A stretch of DNA of 6,555 bases from Prochlorococcus marinus str. MIT 9215 (GTDB lineage: Bacteria > Cyanobacteriota > Cyanobacteriia > PCC-6307 > Cyanobiaceae). The notes beneath the pieces are model-generated. The model was not told the DNA's origin and did not search any database. It saw nothing but the letters and a program-made list of their open reading frames with translations. Position 1 is the first letter of the stretch. Every line of letters begins with the position of its first letter. Positions 1-6,555 of this stretch are shown here, piece by piece. Location of the stretch: the NCBI GenBank assembly GCA_949486985.1, contig CATBLW010000320.1:1-6555 (forward strand), written 5' to 3'. The position numbers were made by a program, and so were the translations under genes.

Positions 1-1211
1 ACTGGTGTCTGCGTTTGTTGAAAACACTTGATGCGCCTGCTGGTCGATTTGCTCAATCACAGGCTGATGGGCGTGAACGCCTTGGTTTGATGCCTGCGCC
101 TCATCGGCATCAAGAGCATTGGCGCTTTTGTGATCTCGCCTCTCTAGTTGAGATTGAGCCTCGACAGATTGATGCTCTTCCCCAACCGAAGGCTCCGCAT
201 GAGAACGCTGAGGTGACACGTCTTGTGCTTGGGGTTGATCAGGGCCCTCAGGCTGAAGGCAGCCTCCCCCCTGGGGTTTCATTTCTCAATGAGGTTGATC
301 TGCAGCAGCTTCTTGGTCAAACGTTGAAGTTGACAAATGCTGAGGAGCATTGGCCAGTTGCCCTGAATCAGGCCTTGGTCTCACAGGTGATTGGCTTGCG
401 GGTCAGTGGAGTGGTGGATAGGCCTGTGGAGCTTGTGTTTGATGCAGGCGCTGATGAGGGAGTTATGGCAGCAAGACTGCTATTGGTTCTTGAGGAAAAG
501 GCCAGTATTGAGTTGTTGCAGGTTCATATGAGTTCAGGTTCCAATCTCAACAGTGTTGTGATTGAAGCTCAGCTCAAGCGTGGCGCTCATTTGCACCATG
601 GCTTGCTTGCTTTTGGCCATACTCAGGCGGCGTTGTTGTCTCATCTCGCTGTGGAGCAAGAGCCCACTAGCAAGGTCACCCTGGTGAGTGCTTCTCACCG
701 TTGGGGTGTGATGCGACATGAGCCCCAATTAACTCAATTGGAAGGAGGAGCTGAAAGTGAATTGCGCGCGCTTCAGCTTGTTCAGGGTGATCAGTTGGCG
801 GATACCCATTCTTTGGTTTGTTTTAAAGGCACTGAAGGATCTCTGGATCAGCTCCATAAAGCAGTTGCAGATGGGAATGGACGCAGTGTTTTTAATGGGA
901 TGGTTGACGTGCCCCGTGAAGCCCAGCGCACCAAGGCGGCTCAGTTGAGTCGCAGCTTGCTTCTCTCCGACAAAGCTCGCATCGACACCAAGCCAGAACT
1001 TGAGATCGTGGCTGATGATGTGAAATGCACCCATGGAGCAACAGTGAGTCGGCTTCAGCAAGAGGAGCTCTTTTATTTGCAAAGCCGTGGGGTAGGACCT
1101 GCTCAGGCCTCCCAACTTCTGCTGAGGGCATTTTGTGATGACGTCCTGAGCTCTTTGCCATCAGCTGCCAAGGATTGGCAACCTGTCGAGCGATTGCTGG
1201 ATGAGGCCTGA
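1..1211 (+). CDS. sufD: SufD, scaffold subunit of the SufBCD Fe-S cluster assembly complex (5' partial)
   Basis: SufD pairs with SufB and the SufC ATPase in the cytoplasmic SufBC2D scaffold on which iron-sulfur clusters are built. The sequence shows the family's N-terminal signature 'HRHQEHWRFCDL' at about residues 30-41 (counting from the TTG at 15), then a long beta-strand-rich middle. The C-terminal core contains 'DDVKCTHGATV' followed by 'LFYLQSRG'. C338 and H340 in this stretch correspond to the conserved Cys/His pair at the SufB-SufD interface in E. coli (C358/H360). The frame stays open to the window edge (first whole codon at 3, reading W-C-L-R-L-L-K), with no ATG and no upstream stop, so the gene very probably begins before the window. 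A TTG at 15 would give 398 residues but has no supporting ribosome site. The stop lies inside the start of sufS. sufB and sufC are expected just upstream in cyanobacteria, but this cannot be seen here. Confidence 0.95.
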   Translation, partial: WCLRLLKTLDAPAGRFAQSQADGRERLGLMPAPHRHQEHWRFCDLASLVEIEPRQIDALPQPKAPHENAEVTRLVLGVDQGPQAEGSLPPGVSFLNEVDLQQLLGQTLKLTNAEEHWPVALNQALVSQVIGLRVSGVVDRPVELVFDAGADEGVMAARLLLVLEEKASIELLQVHMSSGSNLNSVVIEAQLKRGAHLHHGLLAFGHTQAALLSHLAVEQEPTSKVTLVSASHRWGVMRHEPQLTQLEGGAESELRALQLVQGDQLADTHSLVCFKGTEGSLDQLHKAVADGNGRSVFNGMVDVPREAQRTKAAQLSRSLLLSDKARIDTKPELEIVADDVKCTHGATVSRLQQEELFYLQSRGVGPAQASQLLLRAFCDDVLSSLPSAAKDWQPVERLLDEA

Positions 1212-2499
1212 GTCGGATATGACGATGTCTGTTGGCTCTGAACAGAGTCAGATTTCAGTGAACCTTGCGGATCTGACTCGGCGAGATTTTCCATTGTTGG
1301 CTGAGAAAGCTTGCCTTGGTGAGCAGTTGATCTACATGGATCATGCGGCGACAAGTCAAAAGCCACGGCAGGTTTTGGAAGCTCTGCAGCATTACTACGA
1401 CCATGACAATGCGAATGTGCATCGTGGTGCCCATCAGCTGAGTGCACGCGCCACTGAGGGCTTTGAAGCGGCAAGGCAGAAGGTGGCTGATTTCATCGCT
1501 GCGGCCAGCCCCAGGGAAATTGTTTTTACCAGGAATGCCACGGAGGCGATCAACCTGGTGGCCCGTAGTTGGGGTGACGCCAACCTGCGCGAAGGCGATG
1601 AGGTGCTGGTCAGTGTGATGGAGCATCACAGCAACCTTGTTCCTTGGCAGTTGCTGGCCAGTCGAACTGGTTGTGTGCTTCGGCATGTGGGACTTACCGA
1701 AACTGGTGAGCTTGATTGCGATGATCTACGTAACAAGATTTCCGATCGAACACGTTTACTCAGCCTTGTTCAGTTGAGCAATGTTCTGGGTTGCCTCAAT
1801 CCGATTGCCGAGTTGACGGAGCTTGCCCATCGCGCTGGGGCCTTGTGCTTGGTGGATGCATCCCAGAGCTTGCCTCATCTGCCTGTGAATGTTGCCGAGC
1901 TTGGTTGCGATTTCCTTGTGGGTTCATCCCATAAATTGTGCGGTCCAACAGGGATGGGTTTCCTTTGGTCTCGCGAGCAGCTTTTGGAGGCCATGCCACC
2001 TTTTTTAGGTGGTGGCGAAATGATCCAAGACGTCTATCTCGATCAAAGCATTTGGGCTGATTTGCCCTACAAGTTTGAGGCTGGGACTCCGGCGATTGGA
2101 GAAGCCATTGGCTTTGGTGTCGCTCTTGATTATTTGCAGCAGCTTGGCCTTGATCGCATTCATTCTTGGGAAAAGCAGCTCACGGCTCAACTCTTTGATC
2201 GCCTGCAAGCCATTGATGGGGTGAGGATTCTTGGGCCTACCCCTGAGCAGCAGCCCGAACGAGCTTGTCTTGCGGCCTTCACTGTGGATGGATTGCATGC
2301 CAATGACATTGGGGCTTTGCTGGATACGGAAGGCATTTGTATTCGAAGCGGCCATCACTGCACCCAGCCTCTGCATCGTCATTACAAGATTCCAGGCTCG
2401 GCTCGTGCCAGCTTGAGCTTCACCAACACACCAGATGAAATTGACTGTTTTGCAGAGAAATTGCGTTCAACCATCTGCTTTTTGAGGGAGAACAGTTGA
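1201..2499 (+). CDS. sufS: SufS, group II cysteine desulfurase
   Basis: PLP-dependent enzyme that takes sulfur from L-cysteine, leaving alanine, and passes it as a persulfide into the Suf machinery. All expected residues are present: 'MDHAATSQKP' near the N-terminus, H142 in 'MEHHSN' for PLP stacking, D219 and Q222 in 'VDASQS', the PLP lysine K245 in 'SSHKLCGPTG', the persulfide cysteine C387 in 'RSGHHCTQP', and R402 in 'RASLSF' for substrate carboxylate binding. Spacings between these match E. coli SufS (D200, K226, C364, R379). The short RSGHHC segment marks the group II type, which normally needs a SufE/SufU-like acceptor; none is in the window. At 432 residues it is slightly longer than E. 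coli SufS (406) because of a variable N-terminus. The ATG at 1201 overlaps sufD by 11 bases, suggesting translational coupling. ATGs at 1219 and 1225 are alternative starts, and none has a strong ribosome site. The 3' end overlaps the convergent transporter gene by 33 bases. Confidence 0.97.
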   Translation: MRPESDMTMSVGSEQSQISVNLADLTRRDFPLLAEKACLGEQLIYMDHAATSQKPRQVLEALQHYYDHDNANVHRGAHQLSARATEGFEAARQKVADFIAAASPREIVFTRNATEAINLVARSWGDANLREGDEVLVSVMEHHSNLVPWQLLASRTGCVLRHVGLTETGELDCDDLRNKISDRTRLLSLVQLSNVLGCLNPIAELTELAHRAGALCLVDASQSLPHLPVNVAELGCDFLVGSSHKLCGPTGMGFLWSREQLLEAMPPFLGGGEMIQDVYLDQSIWADLPYKFEAGTPAIGEAIGFGVALDYLQQLGLDRIHSWEKQLTAQLFDRLQAIDGVRILGPTPEQQPERACLAAFTVDGLHANDIGALLDTEGICIRSGHHCTQPLHRHYKIPGSARASLSFTNTPDEIDCFAEKLRSTICFLRENS

Positions 2500-3873
2500 T
2501 GCAACTGTCTTGTTAGGCCAGTTGCGAAGGACAAGGGCGAGGGTGATCCATAAGCCAGTCAGGATCCCGCAAAGTTCTGTCCAGCCAATCAGCCCTAATC
2601 GATTGACAGCCAGTGGCGCGATCACGGTAATGATCCCTCCTGAGAGCACTGGCTGGAGTAGCAGTTGCTTGATGGAGAACACCTGAAGTGCATTGGTGAG
2701 ATTGCGGGGATCGGCAAGCCTCAGCAGTAACAGACCACTGGCTGCCACTCCTGTGGCTTGGCCAAACTCTGTGATTGAGCGCTCAAACCATTCCTCTCTC
2801 AAACTGAGTGGCGCCAAGACCAGCATCCCAAAAAGATTCCAGGCCAAGCCTGTTACGGAAAGAATGGTGAGGGGTAGCCAGTCATGCAAAAGCAGTGGCA
2901 GGTTGAGACTTGCCGTGGCTGCGGTGATCAGTAGATCAGTGGCCAACGTGCCAATTTCCCGTTGCAAAATTTGTGAGGCCCACTGAGTTTTGCCCGATTT
3001 CTCTAAAACAAACCTGATCAGCAATGACCCTCCTAGGGCTAAAGGAAAGACCGGGAACACATGGATGACTTGGCGATAGAACTCTCCTGACCATGGGGAT
3101 AAAAGTCTGAGTCCTGATAGCAACACCACTCCGAGGCCAACGGCAGCCCCTGCCAAGGCAAGGTTGCTCGCTAGCTCTCGAAGTTGTTGTCCAAAGCCTT
3201 TGGGGTCTTCATCGGCGCCAGTGATCCCAAGGGCTTGGGGATTTACAGGTGCTAGCCAGCCACGCCAACGGCCGAGTACAACCAGAGCACTTCCCAAGAC
3301 GGTTGAGGAAAGCAATCCCACGGTGGCCATGGCGAGGCCAAGGTCTTGACCACCAGGGAAGCCAAGTTCACGAAAGCTTTCGCCCATGGCAGCAGCTGCA
3401 CCATGACCGCCTTCAAAGCCAACTTCAATCAGACATCCCATCAGTGGATCAACCCCCAGCATGGGGATCAGGACAAGTAAAACCACCAAGCCACCGACGA
3501 GATATTGGCCAAAGCCAAGTAGCAGGCCTAGGAGGGCTTGGGAGGCCACCGGCTCGACGAGGCCTGCGGCCCGTGGGAGTGGACGCCCAAGCATCAATGT
3601 CGCGAAGACGAGGGTCAGCAGTGGTGTTGGCAGCTGGGTCCAAATGTCCGTAACACTCTGCGGCAAAAGGGGTATGGGGCCATATGGACCGAGCAGCAGG
3701 CCAGCCAGGCCAGCCAATAGGGCCGCAGGAATGCCGAGTCGCTCAAGGTTCAAGGCAGGTTCAAGCCCTCTGCCAAGGCTCAGCAGCAGCGCTAGCAGGC
3801 TGAACGCAATGACGGCGCTGGTTAGTGCGGTGGGGTGGAGCAGGCTTTGGATGCCATTAACCACTGGATTCAT
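2467..3873 (-). CDS. GltS/ESS-like sodium:solute (glutamate-type) symporter
   Basis: Very hydrophobic 468-residue protein with roughly 11 to 13 membrane segments by eye, for example about 16-33, 45-66, 112-137, 180-203, 236-258, 268-290, 333-357, 403-425 and 431-449. It has a charged loop near 218-232. The segment 'FEGGHGAAAAMG' (about 153-164) matches the GGHG re-entrant-loop signature of the ESS sodium:glutamate symporters. 'TEFGQATGVAASGLLLLR' (368-385) fits the matching position in the second half. These proteins have two related halves, and the placement of the two motifs agrees with that. The likely role is sodium-coupled movement of glutamate or another small carboxylate or amino acid across the cytoplasmic membrane, but the substrate is not shown by sequence and I give no symbol. 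The ATG at 3873 lies 17 bases inside the end of the upstream peptidase gene, so translation is probably coupled. The stop lies within the sufS coding end on the opposite strand. Confidence 0.85.
   Translation of the reverse strand: MNPVVNGIQSLLHPTALTSAVIAFSLLALLLSLGRGLEPALNLERLGIPAALLAGLAGLLLGPYGPIPLLPQSVTDIWTQLPTPLLTLVFATLMLGRPLPRAAGLVEPVASQALLGLLLGFGQYLVGGLVVLLVLIPMLGVDPLMGCLIEVGFEGGHGAAAAMGESFRELGFPGGQDLGLAMATVGLLSSTVLGSALVVLGRWRGWLAPVNPQALGITGADEDPKGFGQQLRELASNLALAGAAVGLGVVLLSGLRLLSPWSGEFYRQVIHVFPVFPLALGGSLLIRFVLEKSGKTQWASQILQREIGTLATDLLITAATASLNLPLLLHDWLPLTILSVTGLAWNLFGMLVLAPLSLREEWFERSITEFGQATGVAASGLLLLRLADPRNLTNALQVFSIKQLLLQPVLSGGIITVIAPLAVNRLGLIGWTELCGILTGLWITLALVLRNWPNKTVASTVLPQKADG
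2492..2525. terminator. Possible bidirectional hairpin at the convergent sufS / transporter ends
   Basis: A perfect inverted repeat ACAGTTG-ATG-CAACTGT (2492-2508) spans the sufS stop codon. A second arrangement, GCAACTG (2501-2507) with CAGTTGC (2519-2525), shares the middle arm, so the two hairpins exclude each other. The first reads equally in both directions and could weakly terminate both converging transcripts. Stems are only 7 base pairs, with 3 or 4 G/C pairs, and no run of T follows on either strand. Terminator function is therefore only a guess from position. Confidence 0.3.
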
Positions 3874-5845
3874 TCCGTGGTTTTAGTTCAAAAAAGTGGT
3901 TGAAGAACTGTTCTGTGGAGTTGAGCACTTCAATGAGAACGACGCTATCGCGGAAACCATGACCTTCGCCTTCGAAGATGTGCATGTCTACAGGCACATC
4001 TTTGTTTCGAAGGGCTGTCGCCATGCGTTCGGTTTGCTCGCGTGGCACGACCTTATCTTCGCTGCCTTGAAAAAAAATCACTGGGCAGTTGATCTGTTCA
4101 GCATGAAGAAGTGGTGAGCGTTCGTTGTAGGTGGTCTTCGCTTCTGGCCAGGGACCGATCAGGCCATCGAGATAACGGGCTTCAAAGCGATGCGTTTCTT
4201 CTGCCATGGCGCTGAGGTCACTCACCCCATAGCGACAAGCACCGGCACGAAACACGTCTGTGAAGCAGAGGCAGGCCAGGGTTGTGAATCCGCCTGCACT
4301 GCCGCCTTCGATGGCGATTTGCTCTGCTTTTGCTTTACCGCAGGTCACAAGTGCACGTGCGGCGGCGGCGCAGTCTTGAACATCCACAACGCCCCAACCG
4401 CCCTGTAGGCGTTCGCGATAGGCCCGGCCAAAACCTGTCGAGCCTCCATAGTTCACATCCACAACACCCCATCCTCTGGATGTCCAAAACTGGATGCTGA
4501 GATTGAGCCCGGGGCGGGCCATGCTGGTTGGTCCGCTGTGACTTTTAACAAGCAGAGGCGCTGGGCCTTGATGGTCCTGACGTGGTGGATAAAACCAAGC
4601 GTGAGTTTTTTCCTGCCCGTAGCCTTCAAACCAGAAGGGTTCGGGCACGCTGATTTCAGCAGCCTTCAGGACAGCTTCGCTCGCTGGTGTGTGTTGCCAG
4701 CTCCCAAGCTTGAGATCGATTTCAAGTAGCCCTGAGCCTGTGACCGCGTTGCTGGCGATGGCGACAGCGCGGCCTGCTTTTGCCTGAATGCCTGCTAGAT
4801 CATTAAAGGGTTGATCGATGTTGGTGATCTCTCCATTCAATGCAAGACGGCTTAGATGCCAACAACCCTTCTCACAGATAGCAGCCAGCAGCTTTTCTCC
4901 ATCCCAAGTTGTGGTGCTCATCCCAAACACCCACTGAGGCATGGCCGTTTCTGCAGCCATGGGCCATGGTCGCCGCCAGGATGGATGCAGGCCGGTCTGC
5001 GTCGATGGCGTTGTCACCATCAGATTCCACCAGCCATTGCTGTCTTCGGCGATAACAAGGTCTCCGTTTGGTAGCCATAACGGCTGGAAGACAGAAGCCG
5101 AACTCTCTTGCTCTGGATTGTTGCCGGCTAGCCAAACCTTGGTTTTGATCGTGCCCGACTCGTCAAAGCTGCCACACCAGAGCTGGCTGCAATCCCATGG
5201 CATGGATGGTTGCTGCCATTCAATCCAAGCCAGCTGTTCACCGTCTGGGCTCAGGCTGGGGTAGCCAACAAAATCAGCAGGCTGATGAACAACTTTGGGT
5301 TGCTGATGCTCAAGGTTGAGGGAGAAGCTCACCAGCCAGTCCTGCCCATTGGCTTCCATCACTCCCAGCCAACGTTGTCTTGCTAGGTCAATCAGCCCAC
5401 CGCCCAGTGGAGCAGCCCCCGGACAGGAGAGCTGCATCGTTGGAGAAAGCGGTTGCAACCAGTTGCCGTTGTTCTCAGCTTGGGTTTGGTTAAGGCTCTG
5501 CCAGCGCTGATAGCAGAGGCAGCCAGCCTGATCATCGATCCAGCTCAGCAGCAGCTGGTTATCTTCGCTGGCCGTTGCCAGTAGACCTCCGCCGTAATCG
5601 TGAACCCTGCTGCGCAGGTTTGCTGGGGCAGGAGTGAGTTCTTGGGCGGTGAGGTCGGGACGACCCCATGGACGAATCATCAGGGTGGTTCGCCCCTTCT
5701 CTTGGGGGCGTTGCTCTAACCACAGAACCCAATCATCAATTAGGCATGGCTCCTTGATGGAAAGGCCTTGCCCAAGAGCGAGTTGGGCCGATAGAGGCTG
5801 ATGGTTTTCGGTTGGGCTTGGCTGCGCACTCCCTTTTTCGTTCAT
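3857..5845 (-). CDS. S9-family serine peptidase (prolyl oligopeptidase / acylaminoacyl-peptidase type)
   Basis: Cytoplasmic-type peptidase of 662 residues from the ATG at 5845. The N-terminal two thirds is Trp-rich and repetitive in the manner of a beta-propeller, including 'YPSLSPDGEQLAWIEW' and a 'MPQWVFG' segment. The last 250 or so residues form an alpha/beta-hydrolase domain starting near 'LLVKSHSGPTS' and 'DVNYGGSTGFGRAYRERL'. The predicted triad is the Ser of 'EGGSAGGF' (S516), the Asp of 'QGSEDKVVP' (D597) and the His of 'GEGHGF' (H629). The role is likely cleavage of short peptides or removal of acylated or unblocked N-terminal residues; exact specificity is unknown. No signal peptide or membrane segment is evident. 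The start is uncertain. In-frame TTG codons at 5902 and 5887 would add 19 or 14 residues of low-complexity, Pro/Asn-rich sequence, and the TTG at 5887 has GAGGA eight bases upstream. Clear family similarity begins only near 'QPLSAQLALG', after all three. It is the first gene of a two-gene unit with the transporter downstream. Confidence 0.93.
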   Translation of the reverse strand: MNEKGSAQPSPTENHQPLSAQLALGQGLSIKEPCLIDDWVLWLEQRPQEKGRTTLMIRPWGRPDLTAQELTPAPANLRSRVHDYGGGLLATASEDNQLLLSWIDDQAGCLCYQRWQSLNQTQAENNGNWLQPLSPTMQLSCPGAAPLGGGLIDLARQRWLGVMEANGQDWLVSFSLNLEHQQPKVVHQPADFVGYPSLSPDGEQLAWIEWQQPSMPWDCSQLWCGSFDESGTIKTKVWLAGNNPEQESSASVFQPLWLPNGDLVIAEDSNGWWNLMVTTPSTQTGLHPSWRRPWPMAAETAMPQWVFGMSTTTWDGEKLLAAICEKGCWHLSRLALNGEITNIDQPFNDLAGIQAKAGRAVAIASNAVTGSGLLEIDLKLGSWQHTPASEAVLKAAEISVPEPFWFEGYGQEKTHAWFYPPRQDHQGPAPLLVKSHSGPTSMARPGLNLSIQFWTSRGWGVVDVNYGGSTGFGRAYRERLQGGWGVVDVQDCAAAARALVTCGKAKAEQIAIEGGSAGGFTTLACLCFTDVFRAGACRYGVSDLSAMAEETHRFEARYLDGLIGPWPEAKTTYNERSPLLHAEQINCPVIFFQGSEDKVVPREQTERMATALRNKDVPVDMHIFEGEGHGFRDSVVLIEVLNSTEQFFNHFFELKPRNESSG

Positions 5846-5910
5846 CGGGGTGGGATTCAAGGGCTCGGTGGGGTTGCCTAAACTCAAGTGATTAATCCTC
5901 AAACGTTCCC
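5846..5910. promoter_or_regulatory. Divergent start region between the S9 peptidase and def
   Basis: Only intergenic stretch of note in the window; both genes are read outwards from it. It holds a perfect 8-base palindrome GATTAATC (5890-5897), the most AT-rich spot here. On the minus strand a Shine-Dalgarno-like GAGGA (5900-5896) lies eight bases before an in-frame TTG at 5887. For def, an in-frame TAA at 5893-5895 limits the coding region to the first start codon after it. A TTGCCT at 5874 and a TAAACT at 5879 resemble promoter hexamers, but their spacing is poor and I do not assign a promoter. If the peptidase starts at 5887 or 5902, the promoter of each gene must lie at least partly inside the other gene. 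Confidence 0.35.
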
Positions 5911-6516
5911 TTGGCTGGAAGCTTCGCTCAGTTGGCGCGCTCGGTCGAAAAGACCAAGGCAGTCATTGCTGTTTCTAAGGAACCGCTTGAGACGTCGCCT
6001 TTTGAAATTCATACTCTCGGTAATCGTGTATTGCGTCAGCCTGCGCGCAGGATCAGCAAGGTTGATGAGTCGGTGAGGGAGTTGACCAGGGACATGCTGC
6101 GTAGCATGTATACGGCAAAAGGCATTGGTCTGGCGGCACCACAGGTCGGTATTCACCAACAGCTTTTGGTGATTGATATCGACTTGGAAAATCCAAGTAC
6201 GCCGCCTTTGGTGTTGATTAATCCTCAGATCAATAGCTCGAGTGCCAGCGTTGAAACCTATGAAGAAGGTTGCCTGAGTATCCCTGGTGTTTATCTCGAT
6301 GTGGTGAGGCCTTCTGCGATTGTTCTTAGCTATCGCGATGAAATGGGGCGACCAAAAAAGATGAAGGCTGATGGTCTAATGGCTCGCTGCATTCAGCATG
6401 AGATGGATCATCTCAATGGCGTGCTTTTCGTCGATCGCGTCACGGACAAGGAAGGACTTACCCGTGAGTTGAAGGAGCACGGCTTTGAACGTGATCACGT
6501 GAGATCTTTGCCCTGA
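5911..6516 (+). CDS. def: Peptide deformylase
   Basis: Metalloenzyme that removes the N-formyl group from nascent proteins at the ribosome, before methionine removal. The three deformylase motifs are intact: 'GIGLAAPQVG' (71-80, with Q78), 'EGCLSIP' (119-125, metal ligand C121) and 'QHEMDHLNG' (162-170, ligands H163 and H167, catalytic E164). The 42-residue spacing from the Cys to the first His equals that in E. coli (C90, H132). The 201-residue protein has about 28 more residues before motif 1 than the E. coli enzyme, as I recall for marine picocyanobacterial Def proteins, which begin with MAGSFAQLA or close to it. The start is TTG at 5911: an in-frame TAA at 5893 rules out anything much earlier, no ATG or GTG occurs until well into the domain, and the N-terminus is conserved. 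No ribosome binding site is visible. Downstream, 6517-6555 is AT-rich with the palindrome TGAATTCA (6533-6540) but no terminator hairpin or gene. Confidence 0.97.
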   Translation: MAGSFAQLARSVEKTKAVIAVSKEPLETSPFEIHTLGNRVLRQPARRISKVDESVRELTRDMLRSMYTAKGIGLAAPQVGIHQQLLVIDIDLENPSTPPLVLINPQINSSSASVETYEEGCLSIPGVYLDVVRPSAIVLSYRDEMGRPKKMKADGLMARCIQHEMDHLNGVLFVDRVTDKEGLTRELKEHGFERDHVRSLP

Positions 6517-6555
6517 TTCACGCCGTTGAATCTGAATTCACGAATTTGAATTTGC

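Noticed and set aside
15..17. TTG at 15 as the true start of sufD
   Set aside because: The frame is open to the window edge, there is no ribosome site in the 14 bases before it, and the residues just upstream look like continuing protein, so a start outside the window is more likely.
1255..1686. Minus-strand open frame of 143 residues, with neighbouring 123- and 128-residue frames opposite sufD and sufS
   Set aside because: They lie wholly antisense to strongly conserved sufD/sufS coding sequence and show no recognisable domain or ribosome site; they follow from codon bias in the real genes.
3461..3886. Plus-strand open frame of 141 residues opposite the transporter and the peptidase end, with an overlapping 134-residue frame at 3249-3653
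   Set aside because: Antisense to the membrane protein. The Arg/Ser/Pro-rich composition is what the complement of Leu/Gly/Ala codons gives, and no family features are seen.
6517..6555. AT-rich tail with TGAATTCA palindrome and repeated ATTCACG (6516-6522 and 6536-6542), considered as a terminator or repeat element
   Set aside because: No G/C-rich stem followed by a T run, the repeats are only 7 bases, and the window ends before context can be judged.
1..6555. Search for CRISPR arrays, insertion sequences, tRNA genes, riboswitches or a new defence-type system
   Set aside because: Almost every base is accounted for by five recognisable housekeeping-type genes; no arrays, transposase, cloverleaf-like sequence or foreign base composition was seen by eye.

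Overview
The window looks like the chromosome of a marine picocyanobacterium, either marine Synechococcus or a higher-GC, low-light Prochlorococcus of the MIT9313/MIT9303 type. This rests on four things. The peptide deformylase carries an N-terminus (MAGSFAQLA...) that I recognise from that group. The SufD-SufS order and sequences fit. Base composition appears close to 50% GC by eye. I saw no HIP1 octamer (GCGATCGC), which is common in many other cyanobacteria. Assignment to genus is inference from memory, with no database search.

Layout: (1) Positions 1-2499, plus strand, hold the 3' part of an iron-sulfur assembly operon. sufD has its start cut off by the window edge, and sufS overlaps its end by 11 bases. 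(2) Positions 2467-5845 (possibly to 5887 or 5902), minus strand, hold a two-gene unit. An S9-family serine peptidase comes first, followed by a GltS/ESS-like membrane transporter; the two overlap by 17 bases. The transporter runs into sufS tail to tail, with a 33-base coding overlap. (3) Positions 5911-6516, plus strand, hold def (peptide deformylase), read from a TTG start and divergent from the peptidase. The last 39 bases show no recognisable feature.

How the genes work together: SufS takes sulfur from cysteine and SufD is part of the SufBCD scaffold that builds the cluster. The peptidase and transporter form a plausible module linking peptide breakdown to amino-acid movement across the membrane. 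Def removes formyl groups from new proteins. Coding density is extreme: the only intergenic spaces are the peptidase/def divergence (8 to 65 bases, depending on the peptidase start) and the tail.

I found no mobile element, CRISPR array, RNA gene or evidently new system. This is an ordinary, compact housekeeping region. The points worth a second look are the overlapping convergent gene ends with nested inverted repeats, the crowded divergent start region, and the undefined substrate of the transporter beside the peptidase.
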